A DNA stretch of 34,508 nucleotides from a virus: IMG/VR virus record IMGVR_UViG_3300046009_010204, positions 1 to 34,508 of that record. One strand, given 5' to 3'. This document shows, in pieces, positions 17,901 through 25,700 of this stretch. The translations under genes and the position numbers were made by a program. The notes beneath the pieces were generated by a model that searched no databases, was not told where the DNA came from, and saw only the letters and a program-made list of their open reading frames with translations. Every line of letters begins with the position of its first letter. Within the stretch, counting starts at the first letter, position 1.

Positions 17901-19181
17901 GGTGTTGATAATACTGCTTTAGGTTTCAGATCACTATATGGTAACACTACTGGAATTTTTAACTTTGCAGTAGGATGTAGATCACTTCATTGTAATACAT
18001 TTGGTTCTTGTAATATTGCTATCGGAGGGGGTGCACTTTATTTTAATACCACCGGTAGTGATAATGTTGCTCTCGGAAATTGTGCACTTACTAATAACAC
18101 TACAGGTTGTAACAATATTGCTGTAGGACTTGCTGCACTTAACTGTAATAGCATTGGTGTTGATAATATTGCTATTGGTTGTAAAGCACTTTTCAATAAT
18201 ACATTCGGATGCAATAATATAGCAATTGGAGAATGTGCAGGATGCTCGATCACAACAGGTAATTCCAATGTTATCATAGGTGGAAATAACGGATCTACAA
18301 TAGCTACAAGTTCGTGCAATGTTATAATTAGTGATGGTGTTGGCAATATTAAACTCACAGCCAATTCAGCCAATCAAGTTACTATCCCTGCAAGTACAAA
18401 TGCTACAAGTACAACTACAGGTGCTTTAGTAGTTGCCGGCGGTGCTGGTATTGGAAAAGATTTATATGTCGGTGGTACAATCTACGGTGTGTTAGATACG
18501 GCATACTCTGGAAAAAGCGGATACTCAGGTATCAGTGGTTTCTCAGGATACTCAGGTATCAGTGGTTTCTCAGGATACTCAGGTATCAGTGGTTTCTCAG
18601 GATACTCAGGTATCAGTGGATTTAGTGGTTATTCAGGTATCAGTGGTTTCTCTGGATATTCAGGTATCAGTGGTTTCTCTGGATATTCAGGTATCAGTGG
18701 TTTTAGTGGATTAATAGATAATCCTTATCCCAATGTTCTAACTATATCAAATACTACGCAATCTACCTCTACTACGACTGGTGCACTAGTTGTAACTGGA
18801 GGAGTTGGTGTCGGAAAAGATTTATATGTCGCCGGGTCATTATTCGCTACCACAAAGTCTTTCCGTATTCCTCATCCGACACAAGAAGGTAAGATGTTAG
18901 TATATGGATCTCTTGAAGGTCCTGAAAATGGTGTTTACGTTCGTGGAAGATTAAAAAATAGTACAGTTATTGACCTGCCAGATTATTGGATGTCATTGGT
19001 AGATATGGACACAATTACAGTTTCATTGACACCAATTGATAATCATCAAAAACTCTATGTGAAAAATATTGAAAATTCAAAAATACACATCGGTAATGAA
19101 AATATTTTTGGCGCTACAGATTTTTATTTTATGGTATTAGGAGAACGTAAGGATATAGCCAAACTCCATGTGGAGGACTAA
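14916..19181 (+). CDS. giant tail fibre with two collagen-like arrays and 17-residue beta-roll repeats
   Basis: This 1421-aa protein is a modular adhesin. Residues 1-234 carry fibre modules and a globular insert (about 95-190). Residues 235-417 are collagen-like Gly-x-Ser triplets. Two modules follow (about 425-545), then about 32 copies of a 17-residue repeat NTAIGxNALRCNTTGxx (573-1123) that should form a beta-roll. Another module (about 1150-1185), a second collagen-like array (1199-1265), one more module, and a C-terminal domain (about 1310-1421; FRIPHPTQEGKMLVYGSLEG and VYVRGRL) shared by many marine phage fibres complete it. The two collagen arrays have matching flanks (GTIYGVLDTAYSG before, GFSGLIDNP after), so the unit is duplicated. 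The final domain may act as tip or folding cap. Cysteines recur at fixed repeat positions, which is unusual. Confidence 0.85.
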   Translation: MTTFNNDFVLKSLSVQSDTQIGGETTITTTTLAVVTGGGNGALKVVGGTYVGENLIVNSTSWNTGTSTANALYVKGGGWFDESLVVDGPALFNDIVIFNGTSTFVLSTNTVYTDNLIQLHIPPGGDINNHDWTFDDGKDIGFIFHFYKGVDKTSFLGWDNASGYLEWFDDGTETNGVFTGTSYGTIRAKDLILVGSTNAVSTQSGSLQVAGGVGIEKDLYVGGTIYGVLDTAYSGFSGYSGISGYSGYSGISGYSGISGYSSYSGYSGESGYSGISGYSGFSGAAAFSSSGFSGDSGYSGISGYSGISGFSGISGYSGISGYSGYSGISGFSGYSGYSGISGYSGISGYSGISGYSGISGFSGISGYSGISGYSGISGFSGISGYSGISGFSGISGYSGISGFSGFSGYSGRSGFSGLIDNPFSGILTITNVTQASSTITGALQVSGGVGVGGNLYVGGEIVAQKLTIELTTVTTTLVVTDDIIQTTNSTNATSTTSGALVVTGGAGIGKDLYVGGNLNLTGALTQNGSNVITTASTWSATPTALGTVYAYTPSNNNISLGYQSGNTTNSGSDNIAIGRLSLSSLTTGTCNIAIGTNALRCNTTGVNNTAIGGNALYGNTTGCANTAIGLSALRCNTTGNFNTAIGVGSLYGNTTGCANTAIGFNALRCNTTGIQNVAIGVNALLCNTTGNFNTAIGFGALYGNTTGCDNTAIGHNALRCNIIGMQNVAIGLSALRCNTTGNYNTAIGVGSLIYNTTGCFNTAIGFNALRCNTTGINNTAIGGNALYGNTIGNCNTAIGFEALRCNTTGVNNTAIGVNALCINTIGVSNTAVGRDALRCNTTGNYNTAIGVSALVYNTTGCLNTAIGFNALRCNTTGVNNTAIGGNALYGNTTGCANTAIGINALFNNTIGCNNVAIGNNVLRCNTTGRNNIAIGCNALYGNTSGINNTAIGLNALRCNTTGNNNIGIGFCALFNNTSGLRNNAQGYQALFCNTTGVDNTALGFRSLYGNTTGIFNFAVGCRSLHCNTFGSCNIAIGGGALYFNTTGSDNVALGNCALTNNTTGCNNIAVGLAALNCNSIGVDNIAIGCKALFNNTFGCNNIAIGECAGCSITTGNSNVIIGGNNGSTIATSSCNVIISDGVGNIKLTANSANQVTIPASTNATSTTTGALVVAGGAGIGKDLYVGGTIYGVLDTAYSGKSGYSGISGFSGYSGISGFSGYSGISGFSGYSGISGFSGYSGISGFSGYSGISGFSGYSGISGFSGLIDNPYPNVLTISNTTQSTSTTTGALVVTGGVGVGKDLYVAGSLFATTKSFRIPHPTQEGKMLVYGSLEGPENGVYVRGRLKNSTVIDLPDYWMSLVDMDTITVSLTPIDNHQKLYVKNIENSKIHIGNENIFGATDFYFMVLGERKDIAKLHVED
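15618..16166 (+). repeat. collagen-like Gly-x-Ser array 1
   Basis: About 61 Gly-x-Ser triplets (GYSGISGFS and variants). DNA between 15925 and 16100 is built from near-identical 18-nt units (for example TACTCAGGCATCAGTGGG) in a 54-nt higher-order pattern, a sign of recent slippage or unequal exchange. The array is coding, not CRISPR. Confidence 0.95.
16632..18284 (+). repeat. 51-nt coding repeats, about 32 copies (17-residue unit)
   Basis: The protein unit is NTAIGxNALRCNTTGxx. Units with LRCNTTG and YGNTTGCA often alternate, giving a 102-nt higher-order unit, and segments such as NTAIGGNALYGNTTGCA recur almost unchanged at units 3 and 19. Repeats are closest to each other in the first two thirds and drift after about 17790. 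Confidence 0.95.
18510..18710 (+). repeat. collagen-like array 2, 27-nt tandem repeat
   Basis: About seven copies of a 27-nt unit encoding GISGFSGYS, nearly identical in DNA. It shares repeat type and flanking sequences with array 1 and is separated from it by about 2.3 kb. Confidence 0.95.
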
Positions 19182-19898
19182 ATGGCAATATTTTACAATA
19201 CTAAAATTGTAACCAATGGATTAGTATTGTGTTTAGATGCAGCTAACTCAAAAAGCTATCCAGGAAGTGGTACTACGTGGAGTGATCTTAGCAAAAACGG
19301 GTATAATGGAAGCTTAGTAAATAGTCCAACCTTTGTCAATGCTAATGGTGGGTATTTTGCATTTGATTATACTAATGATTATGTAACAACAACTGGTATG
19401 CAGAATTTTTCATACGCAACCGGGATAACTGTATCTGTATGGCATTACAATGGAGGCGGAACGGGGTTTTATAGAGGTGTTGTTAATAATGGAACAGTTG
19501 CAGATAGACTTGGCGGATTTGATTTAAGATATGGAAGAGAGGATTATTTCGGGGGCGATAACAACGGCACAAAGTTAAACTGGGCAATAACTAATAGTTC
19601 TGGAACTACTACAGGGATGTCAATATTTGCTAATATAAATGAGTGGCACTGTTATACTTGTATGTATGACAATTCTGTTTTAAGGGCATATAAGGATGGT
19701 GTGCTATTCAATTCGAGTTCTCATTCCTCAGGCGGACAACTTAAAACAATGTCCGACAGTACGACTATAGGAGTGTCCCCTGGTACTTCAGAATATTTGG
19801 ACGGTAGATTATCACAAGTTTTGATTTATAATAAAGTATTATCGGCCTCTGACATTACAAATAATTTTCAAGCTCTACGTGGGAGATATGGACTATGA
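19182..19898 (+). CDS. LamG/concanavalin A-like lectin, array member 1
   Basis: A 238-aa single-domain protein of the laminin-G-like (LamG, PF13385-type) jelly-roll fold. It shows the N-terminal TNGLVLCLDAANSKSYPGSG and TTWSDLS signature, a central carbohydrate-binding-type sandwich (SVWHYNGGG, WHCYTCMYDNSVLRAYKDG), and the closing strand LSQVLIYNKVLSASDITNNF followed by QALRGRYGL. It starts immediately after the stop of the giant fibre (TAAATG) with GGAGG as ribosome site inside the fibre's last codons. As the first of four such genes it probably acts as a virion-displayed sugar-binding protein; the ligand is unknown. Confidence 0.85.
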   Translation: MAIFYNTKIVTNGLVLCLDAANSKSYPGSGTTWSDLSKNGYNGSLVNSPTFVNANGGYFAFDYTNDYVTTTGMQNFSYATGITVSVWHYNGGGTGFYRGVVNNGTVADRLGGFDLRYGREDYFGGDNNGTKLNWAITNSSGTTTGMSIFANINEWHCYTCMYDNSVLRAYKDGVLFNSSSHSSGGQLKTMSDSTTIGVSPGTSEYLDGRLSQVLIYNKVLSASDITNNFQALRGRYGL

Positions 19899-21082
19899 GT
19901 GCGTTTGCAGGTCCAGAAATATCTAATAGTGGATTGGTATTCTATTTTGATATAAACAATACTGAGAAGTCTTGGAAAGGTAAACCTACTACAAATTTAG
20001 TAAATCCTTCGTGGGCAGCATGGTCAGTTGATGGATCAGGTCAAGGTAATATTGGAACACGTACTATTAATAGCACTTATTATTGTACAATCTCTGACGT
20101 TAATCAAAATACTCGCCAAAATATATACATTGAAGGTGTATCAGCAAGTACAACTTATACATTTTCTGTAAAATATAAAAAAATATCAGGAACTCCCACC
20201 TTGCGTTTTCAGATCCAGGCTTACAATGGGGTTACGTATTTAAGTTTAATGTCATTCGCTACTACAGCAGAATTAGGTATTACTGATAAAGAGGATTGGC
20301 AAACAGCTTCTATTACTTTAACAACGCCTGCTAATACAACAAGAGTTTTATGGTTTATGCAGGATGGCGATGATTACACAACATATACGCATTCATTTGA
20401 ATTGAAAGAAGTTCAAATGGAAGCAGGTTCGATTTATTCACCGTTTGTAGATGGTACAAGATCAAACACACAAGCTATTTTAGATTTAACTGGAAGTAAT
20501 ACAATTACTGCTAATAGTTTAACCTATAATTCTAATAACACTTTTAGTTTTGATGGTTCTAATTATGTATCTTCAACTGCACTAAGTGGATCTTATTCTT
20601 CTTTTACAGTTAGTTTATGGTTGTATTCTACAGCAGTTGAAAATTATAGAAATCCTATAGATTGTAATTATGCCTATAACGGTACATCTGGAAATATAGG
20701 TCCGAGATTAGAACAAAGTTCGTCAGGAAATTTAACTTGGATTTTTAGTGGGGTTACAAATGATAATGGTTTATATAACTTTTATACAATTATTGATTCC
20801 GGGATGTCTCTAAACAAGTGGTATCATGCGGCAATAACACTAAATGCCGGATCATCAGTTTCTACATACTTAGACGGCCGCCCTATTTCTTTAAATCAAA
20901 ATGTTGCTCAAGGATTCGTAAATGTTATGAATTCAGTTAATGTAGGAAGAGGATTTCATTTAGGAGATTCTGCAAGATACTTTAAAGGTAAAGTTGACAA
21001 TGTTATGATACATAATACTGCACTTACTCCTGCAGAAATAGCACGAAACTTTCAAGCCTTGCGTGGGAGATATGGAATATGA
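19895..21082 (+). CDS. LamG lectin with extra N-terminal carbohydrate-binding-like domain, array member 2
   Basis: At 395 aa this member is about 160 residues longer than its siblings. It begins MSAFAGPEISNSGLVFYFDI, then an inserted beta-sandwich (about residues 35-185; GVSASTTYTFSVKYKKISG, DWQTASITLTTPANTTRV, FELKEVQMEAGSIYSPF) that resembles CBM4/9-type binding modules, then the LamG domain (about 190-395; FSFDGSNYVSS, WYHAAITLNAGSSVSTYLDG, VDNVMIHNTALTPAEI), ending FQALRGRYGI. It overlaps the previous gene by four bases (ATGA), so translation is coupled. Two binding domains suggest a different or wider glycan preference. Confidence 0.82.
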   Translation: MSAFAGPEISNSGLVFYFDINNTEKSWKGKPTTNLVNPSWAAWSVDGSGQGNIGTRTINSTYYCTISDVNQNTRQNIYIEGVSASTTYTFSVKYKKISGTPTLRFQIQAYNGVTYLSLMSFATTAELGITDKEDWQTASITLTTPANTTRVLWFMQDGDDYTTYTHSFELKEVQMEAGSIYSPFVDGTRSNTQAILDLTGSNTITANSLTYNSNNTFSFDGSNYVSSTALSGSYSSFTVSLWLYSTAVENYRNPIDCNYAYNGTSGNIGPRLEQSSSGNLTWIFSGVTNDNGLYNFYTIIDSGMSLNKWYHAAITLNAGSSVSTYLDGRPISLNQNVAQGFVNVMNSVNVGRGFHLGDSARYFKGKVDNVMIHNTALTPAEIARNFQALRGRYGI

Positions 21083-21768
21083 GTTTGCATCATAACCCAA
21101 GAATTGTTACCAATGGATTAGTATTGTGTTTAGATGCAGCTAATACAAAAAGCTATCCCGGTAGTGGTACTACATGGACTGATTTGTCAAAAAATGTTAA
21201 TAATTCTACATTAACCAATGGACCTACGTTTAGTAATTCTAATGGAGGAAGCATTGTATTTGACGGTTCAAATGATTTTATAGATGGCGGTAATCCGTCT
21301 TCTTTGACTATTACGGATAATATTACAGTGTCCGCCATAATTAGTAGAACCTCTTATAATTCGAGTAATCAGCTGATCATTAGAAGAAATGACCGTGATT
21401 CCTATGCATTACAATTAGGAATTTCTACCCCAGAAGTTTGGTGGAAACTATATTTCGGATCATCTACATGGGGACAGACGGCAACAACGTCATTGGAATT
21501 AAACGAATGGGCTATGATTTCTGGAACATATGATAGAAATACTATGAGATTATATAAAAATGGAATTCAAGTTCAAACACTTTCTGCGACATCTGCAATT
21601 GATTATTCGGGAAGCATTACACCGAATTTAATTATTGGAAGAGACGATCCTATTTCTGGAAGATATTTCATAGGAAATATCGCATATGTATCAATATACA
21701 ATATAGCCTTGACCGCCCAAGAAGTAGCTCAAAACTTTCAAGCTCTACGTGGGAGATATAGTATATGA
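21079..21768 (+). CDS. LamG lectin, array member 3
   Basis: A 229-aa LamG-type protein starting MSLHHNPRIVTNGLVLCLDA; its first 40 residues are nearly those of member 1 (TKSYPGSGTTWTDLS), with similarity also at DNA level. It continues with IVFDGSNDFIDGG, a central sandwich, ALTAQEVAQNF and the shared end QALRGRYSI. It overlaps both neighbours by ATGA. The middle of the protein, which would hold the binding face, differs much more between members than the two ends do. Confidence 0.85.
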   Translation: MSLHHNPRIVTNGLVLCLDAANTKSYPGSGTTWTDLSKNVNNSTLTNGPTFSNSNGGSIVFDGSNDFIDGGNPSSLTITDNITVSAIISRTSYNSSNQLIIRRNDRDSYALQLGISTPEVWWKLYFGSSTWGQTATTSLELNEWAMISGTYDRNTMRLYKNGIQVQTLSATSAIDYSGSITPNLIIGRDDPISGRYFIGNIAYVSIYNIALTAQEVAQNFQALRGRYSI

Positions 21769-22466
21769 GTTTACATCATAACCCAAGAATTGTCACCAGT
21801 AGATTACAGTTGTATTTAGATGCTATAAATTTAAAAAGTTATTCAGGTAATGGACTAACGTGGACAGGACTTTTAGATAGTTCATACGCAACACTAGGAG
21901 CAAACACTCTTTACAATACTTCTGGTTATTTTGGTTTAGATGCCACTGTAAACTCTGCAATGGTTACAGCAGGGATAACTTATCCCTCTACATGGAGTCA
22001 ACCCACTTCTTTCGAAATGTGGACATATTTTGACTCGGATGGCACATGGCATAACACGAATCGTGGAGGATTGTTTAGTCGGGGTAGCACAGCTGGCACT
22101 TTTGGCTTAATAAGAAGAAATGTTGATAATGAAGTCGGAATGTGGTTGAGACACGATACAGCTACAATTCAAGTATATGGGACTGTGACAAGTAATACTT
22201 GGGTACATATCGTAGGAACATGGGACGGTACATCAAATGTAAACCTATACATAAACGGAACAGTGAGTAGTAGTGCAAATGGATCGCCCACAGGATCACC
22301 TGACGTAGGTAATTATTCTTTAGGGGGACAGGGTAGTACTCTTAACAATGCTCCCGGTAATTACATGAAAGGTAGAATTGCTGTGGCTAAAATATATAAT
22401 AAAGAATTGAATATCAATGAAGTGCAACAAAATTTTAATGCTCTTCGAGGCAGGTTTAATGTATGA
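21765..22466 (+). CDS. LamG lectin, array member 4
   Basis: A 233-aa LamG-type protein. Its first 11 residues (MSLHHNPRIVT) are identical to member 3, then it diverges (SRLQLYLDAINLKSYSGNGLTW). The domain core includes WVHIVGTWDGTSNVNLYING and MKGRIAVAKIYNKELNINEV, and it ends FNALRGRFNV, a drifted form of the shared tail. It overlaps member 3 and the truncated fifth member by ATGA. It is likely another glycan-binding virion protein. Confidence 0.84.
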   Translation: MSLHHNPRIVTSRLQLYLDAINLKSYSGNGLTWTGLLDSSYATLGANTLYNTSGYFGLDATVNSAMVTAGITYPSTWSQPTSFEMWTYFDSDGTWHNTNRGGLFSRGSTAGTFGLIRRNVDNEVGMWLRHDTATIQVYGTVTSNTWVHIVGTWDGTSNVNLYINGTVSSSANGSPTGSPDVGNYSLGGQGSTLNNAPGNYMKGRIAVAKIYNKELNINEVQQNFNALRGRFNV

Positions 22467-22561
22467 GTAGCTTTGCTGGCCCCCAAATAGATAAAGGGGG
22501 AATAATATTTCTTACTGACCCGAAAAACTCAAAGTCATTAAGTAATAATAAAAGAGTATAA
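22463..22561 (+). pseudogene. truncated fifth LamG cassette (32 codons)
   Basis: An ATGA overlap with member 4 opens a frame encoding MSSFAGPQIDKGGIIFLTDP then KNSKSLSNNKRV and stop. Its start matches the beginning of member 2 (MSAFAGPEISNSGLVFYFDI), but the reading stops about 28 residues in and no LamG continuation is seen in any frame downstream. This looks like the 5' stub of a lectin gene whose body was deleted. It may still be translated as a short peptide. Confidence 0.75.
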
Positions 22562-22564
22562 AAA

Positions 22565-22572
22565 CATAAATA
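22565..22572 (+). promoter_or_regulatory. candidate late promoter before the S74 fibre
   Basis: CATAAATA matches 7 of 8 bases of the late box. Initiation near 22578 would give the 1402-aa fibre its own transcript with a leader of about 160 nt. It would start inside the small ORF at 22575. Confidence 0.25.
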
Positions 22573-22574
22573 AT

Positions 22575-22724
22575 ATGTGCATCATCAATGTATTGGAAAC
22601 AAATTATGACAAAACAATCGACATTAAAACATTTGACAGAACATATAATAAAAATTTTAATAATGTAGAAGAAATTTATATTGAACTTTTGAAAGAATAC
22701 AATGATGCTGAAATTATAACTTAA
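22575..22724 (+). CDS. small 49-aa ORF of unknown function
   Basis: Between the truncated lectin and the next fibre, an ATG opens 49 codons (MCIINVLETNYDKTIDIKTF then a charged segment, LLKEYNDAEIIT). Composition is normal for a soluble small protein (acidic, Asn/Ile-rich) and unlike LamG. There is no clear ribosome site, and a possible late promoter box overlaps its start, so it may be only the leader of the downstream gene. Real coding is uncertain. Confidence 0.35.
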   Translation: MCIINVLETNYDKTIDIKTFDRTYNKNFNNVEEIYIELLKEYNDAEIIT

Positions 22725-22736
22725 CCAAATAGAACC

Positions 22737-25700
22737 ATGGCAAATACCGATAAAGATATTGTAATTACACCTAATAAAGGATCGTCTGTTGATGATCCGA
22801 AGATAGTTTTTACTGCAGGAAATGCAACATTAGGTCCTTATAATATAACAGTTCGAACATATCCCACAGGAAATGGCACATTAAGTTGGGAAGGAAGTGC
22901 GGGTCAGCTTTTTAGTATAGAAAACTCTTTGACAGGTGTTATTTACAGTGTAAATGATATATCAGGTATCCCTTCTCTAGAAGTGTATGATACGGGTCAA
23001 GTTCGCATAGCGCAATACAGTGGAAACGTTCTCATCGGAACAGCGACTGATGGAGGATTTAAACTAAATGTAAATGGTGATTTGCAAGGTAACAGCATAA
23101 CACTTACCACAAATACTGGAAACTCTGTAGTTGCATCAGCAAACATCATTGCGGCTAATTTGATTGCTACAAATAATGTGGTTGCAGGCAACATTAGTGT
23201 GAGCGGAAATATTACAGGCACTTTAGGAAGTTCAACCTCACTTCCCAATTCAGGAGTAGTTGCTACCACATATGGTGGGGTGACAAGTATACCTGCCATT
23301 ACCGTAGATGCTAAGGGAAGAATTACAAGCGCATCTAATGTAACAGCAACACCCGCTTATGCGTCTATTACAAACAAACCTGCAGTTAATTTAAGATTTA
23401 CGGGTGATGTAACAGGTACAGCTAATCTTAACTTAAGTAATCAAAATACTAATTCCTTGGATGTATCATTAACTGTTGGAGCAAACTCTGTCGCTTTAGG
23501 AACAGATACAACAGGAAACTATACCGATAGGGTTGTTGGTGGTACAGGTATAACAGCAACAGGCACTACAGGTGAAGGTAACGTAATTACAGTTGGTTTA
23601 GGAACAAGCGGAGTAACGGCAGGTATTTACGGTAATGCAAATGCTGTGTCACAAATTACTGTAGACGCTACTGGTAGAGTAACTAGTGCATCTAACCTAT
23701 TAATTGATAGAAATTATGGTATAACAACAAACAAACCTGCGGTTAATTTAAACTTTACTGGAGATGTTACTGGTACAGCTAATCTTAACTTAACCAATCA
23801 AAATACTAATTCATTAGATGTAACATTAACTGTAGCAACAAACTCTGTCGCTTTAGGAACAGATACAACAGGAAATTATACTAATACAGTTGTCGCAGGA
23901 ACGGGTATAACAGCAACAGGTACAGCCGACGAAGGTAATGTTATAACCGTCTCACATGCTGATACTAGCTCTGTAGCAAACGTATCTAGTGACAACTCAA
24001 ATGGTATTGTCATTCAGGACGTATCTTTAGAATTCGATACATTTGGGCATGTAACAGCAGCTTCAGTAGCTACAGCTAACCTTGATACACGTTACTTAGG
24101 ATTAACGGCAAAGGCAAGTGATTCAGACTTACTAGACGGACAAGATTCAACGTATTATTTAAACTATAATAATTTTGTTAATGATCCTGCGGCTAATATA
24201 ATATTAACAGGTGATGTTACCGGAACAGCAAACGCAGTTTTGACGGCTAATTCAACTGTTATATCAATAACAACTACGATAGCAACAAACTCTGTCGCTT
24301 TAGGTACAGATACAACAGGAAACTACACAAATCGTGTTGTTGGAGGTACAGGTATTACTGCTACAGGTACAGCAGATGAAGGTAATGTTATAACTGTTGC
24401 ATTAGCTACCAGTGGTGTAACTGCGGGCAGTTACGGTAATGCAAATGCTGTGCCACGAGTAACACTTGATACTACTGGTAGAGTAACATCAGCAGCCAAC
24501 TTATTAATTGATAGAAATTATGGTATAACTACAAACAAACCTGCGGTTAATTTAAGATTTACTGGCGATGTTACGGGTACAGCTAATCTTAACTTAACCA
24601 ATCAAAATACTAATTCATTAGATGTAACATTAACTGTCGCAACCAATTCTGTTGCCTTAGGAACAGATACAACAGGAAACTACACAGATCGTGTTGTTGG
24701 AGGCACAGGTATTACTGCTACAGGTACTACAGGTGAAGGTAACGTAATCACTGTTGCATTAGCTACCAGTGGTGTTACAGCAGGTAGTTACGGTAATGCA
24801 AATGTGGTATCACAAGTAACAGTTGATACTACGGGTAGAGTAACAAGTGCATCTAATGTAGCTATTGATAGAAATTATGGTATAACAACAAACAAACCTG
24901 CGGTTAATTTAAGATTTACGGGTGATGTAACAGGTACAGCTAATCTTAACTTAACCAATCAAAATACTAATTCATTAGATGTAACATTAACTGTTGCGTC
25001 AAACTCTGTTGCACTTGGAACAGATACAACAGGAAACTACACAGATCGTGTTGTTGGTGGTACAGGTATAACAGCAACAGGTACTACAGGTGAAGGTAAC
25101 GTAATCACTGTTGGGTTAGCTACTAGTGGTGTAACGGCAGCCACTTATGGAAATTCTACTATAGTTCCTGTGATAACAGTTGACGCACAAGGTCGTATTA
25201 CTGCAGCGTCTAATGTGACCATTAGTGCAGGTGGGGGTGGTGGAGCAACATTAGATGCACAAAAGAACTTTACTGTTGTTGATGCCTGTGCATTAACAGC
25301 AACAGGTTGTCATAATATCTTTATTGGACGGTATGCAGGTCGTTGTACAACATTTGGATCATATAATTTCTTTGCCGGATTTAGTGCAGGTCGTAGTAAC
25401 ACTACAGGCGTTTCAAATAACTTCTTTGGTTTTTTTGCGGGGTACAACAACACCATCGGCTGTGAAAACATCTTCATTGGCCGCCGTGCTGGGTTCTGCA
25501 ATACTACAGGTTGTAATAATAACTTCTTTGGTTGTTACGCAGGATGTTTAAATACTACAGGTGTTCATAATAGCTTCTTTGGATTTTGGGCGGGTCGTTA
25601 CAATACTACAGGTTCCTACAATAACTTTATTGGAGAAAATGCAGGTCGTTGTAATACCACAGGTTGTGATAATAACTTCTTAGGACGGTGTGCTGGATGC

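Noticed and set aside
16601-18373. Several minus-strand and shifted-frame ORFs over the 51-nt repeats
   Set aside because: The repeat length is a multiple of three without stops in these frames, so long shadow ORFs are expected. None resembles a protein family.
18510-18710. CRISPR-like regular repeats
   Set aside because: The 27-nt units are contiguous and coding, with no unique spacers; the 51-nt arrays likewise.
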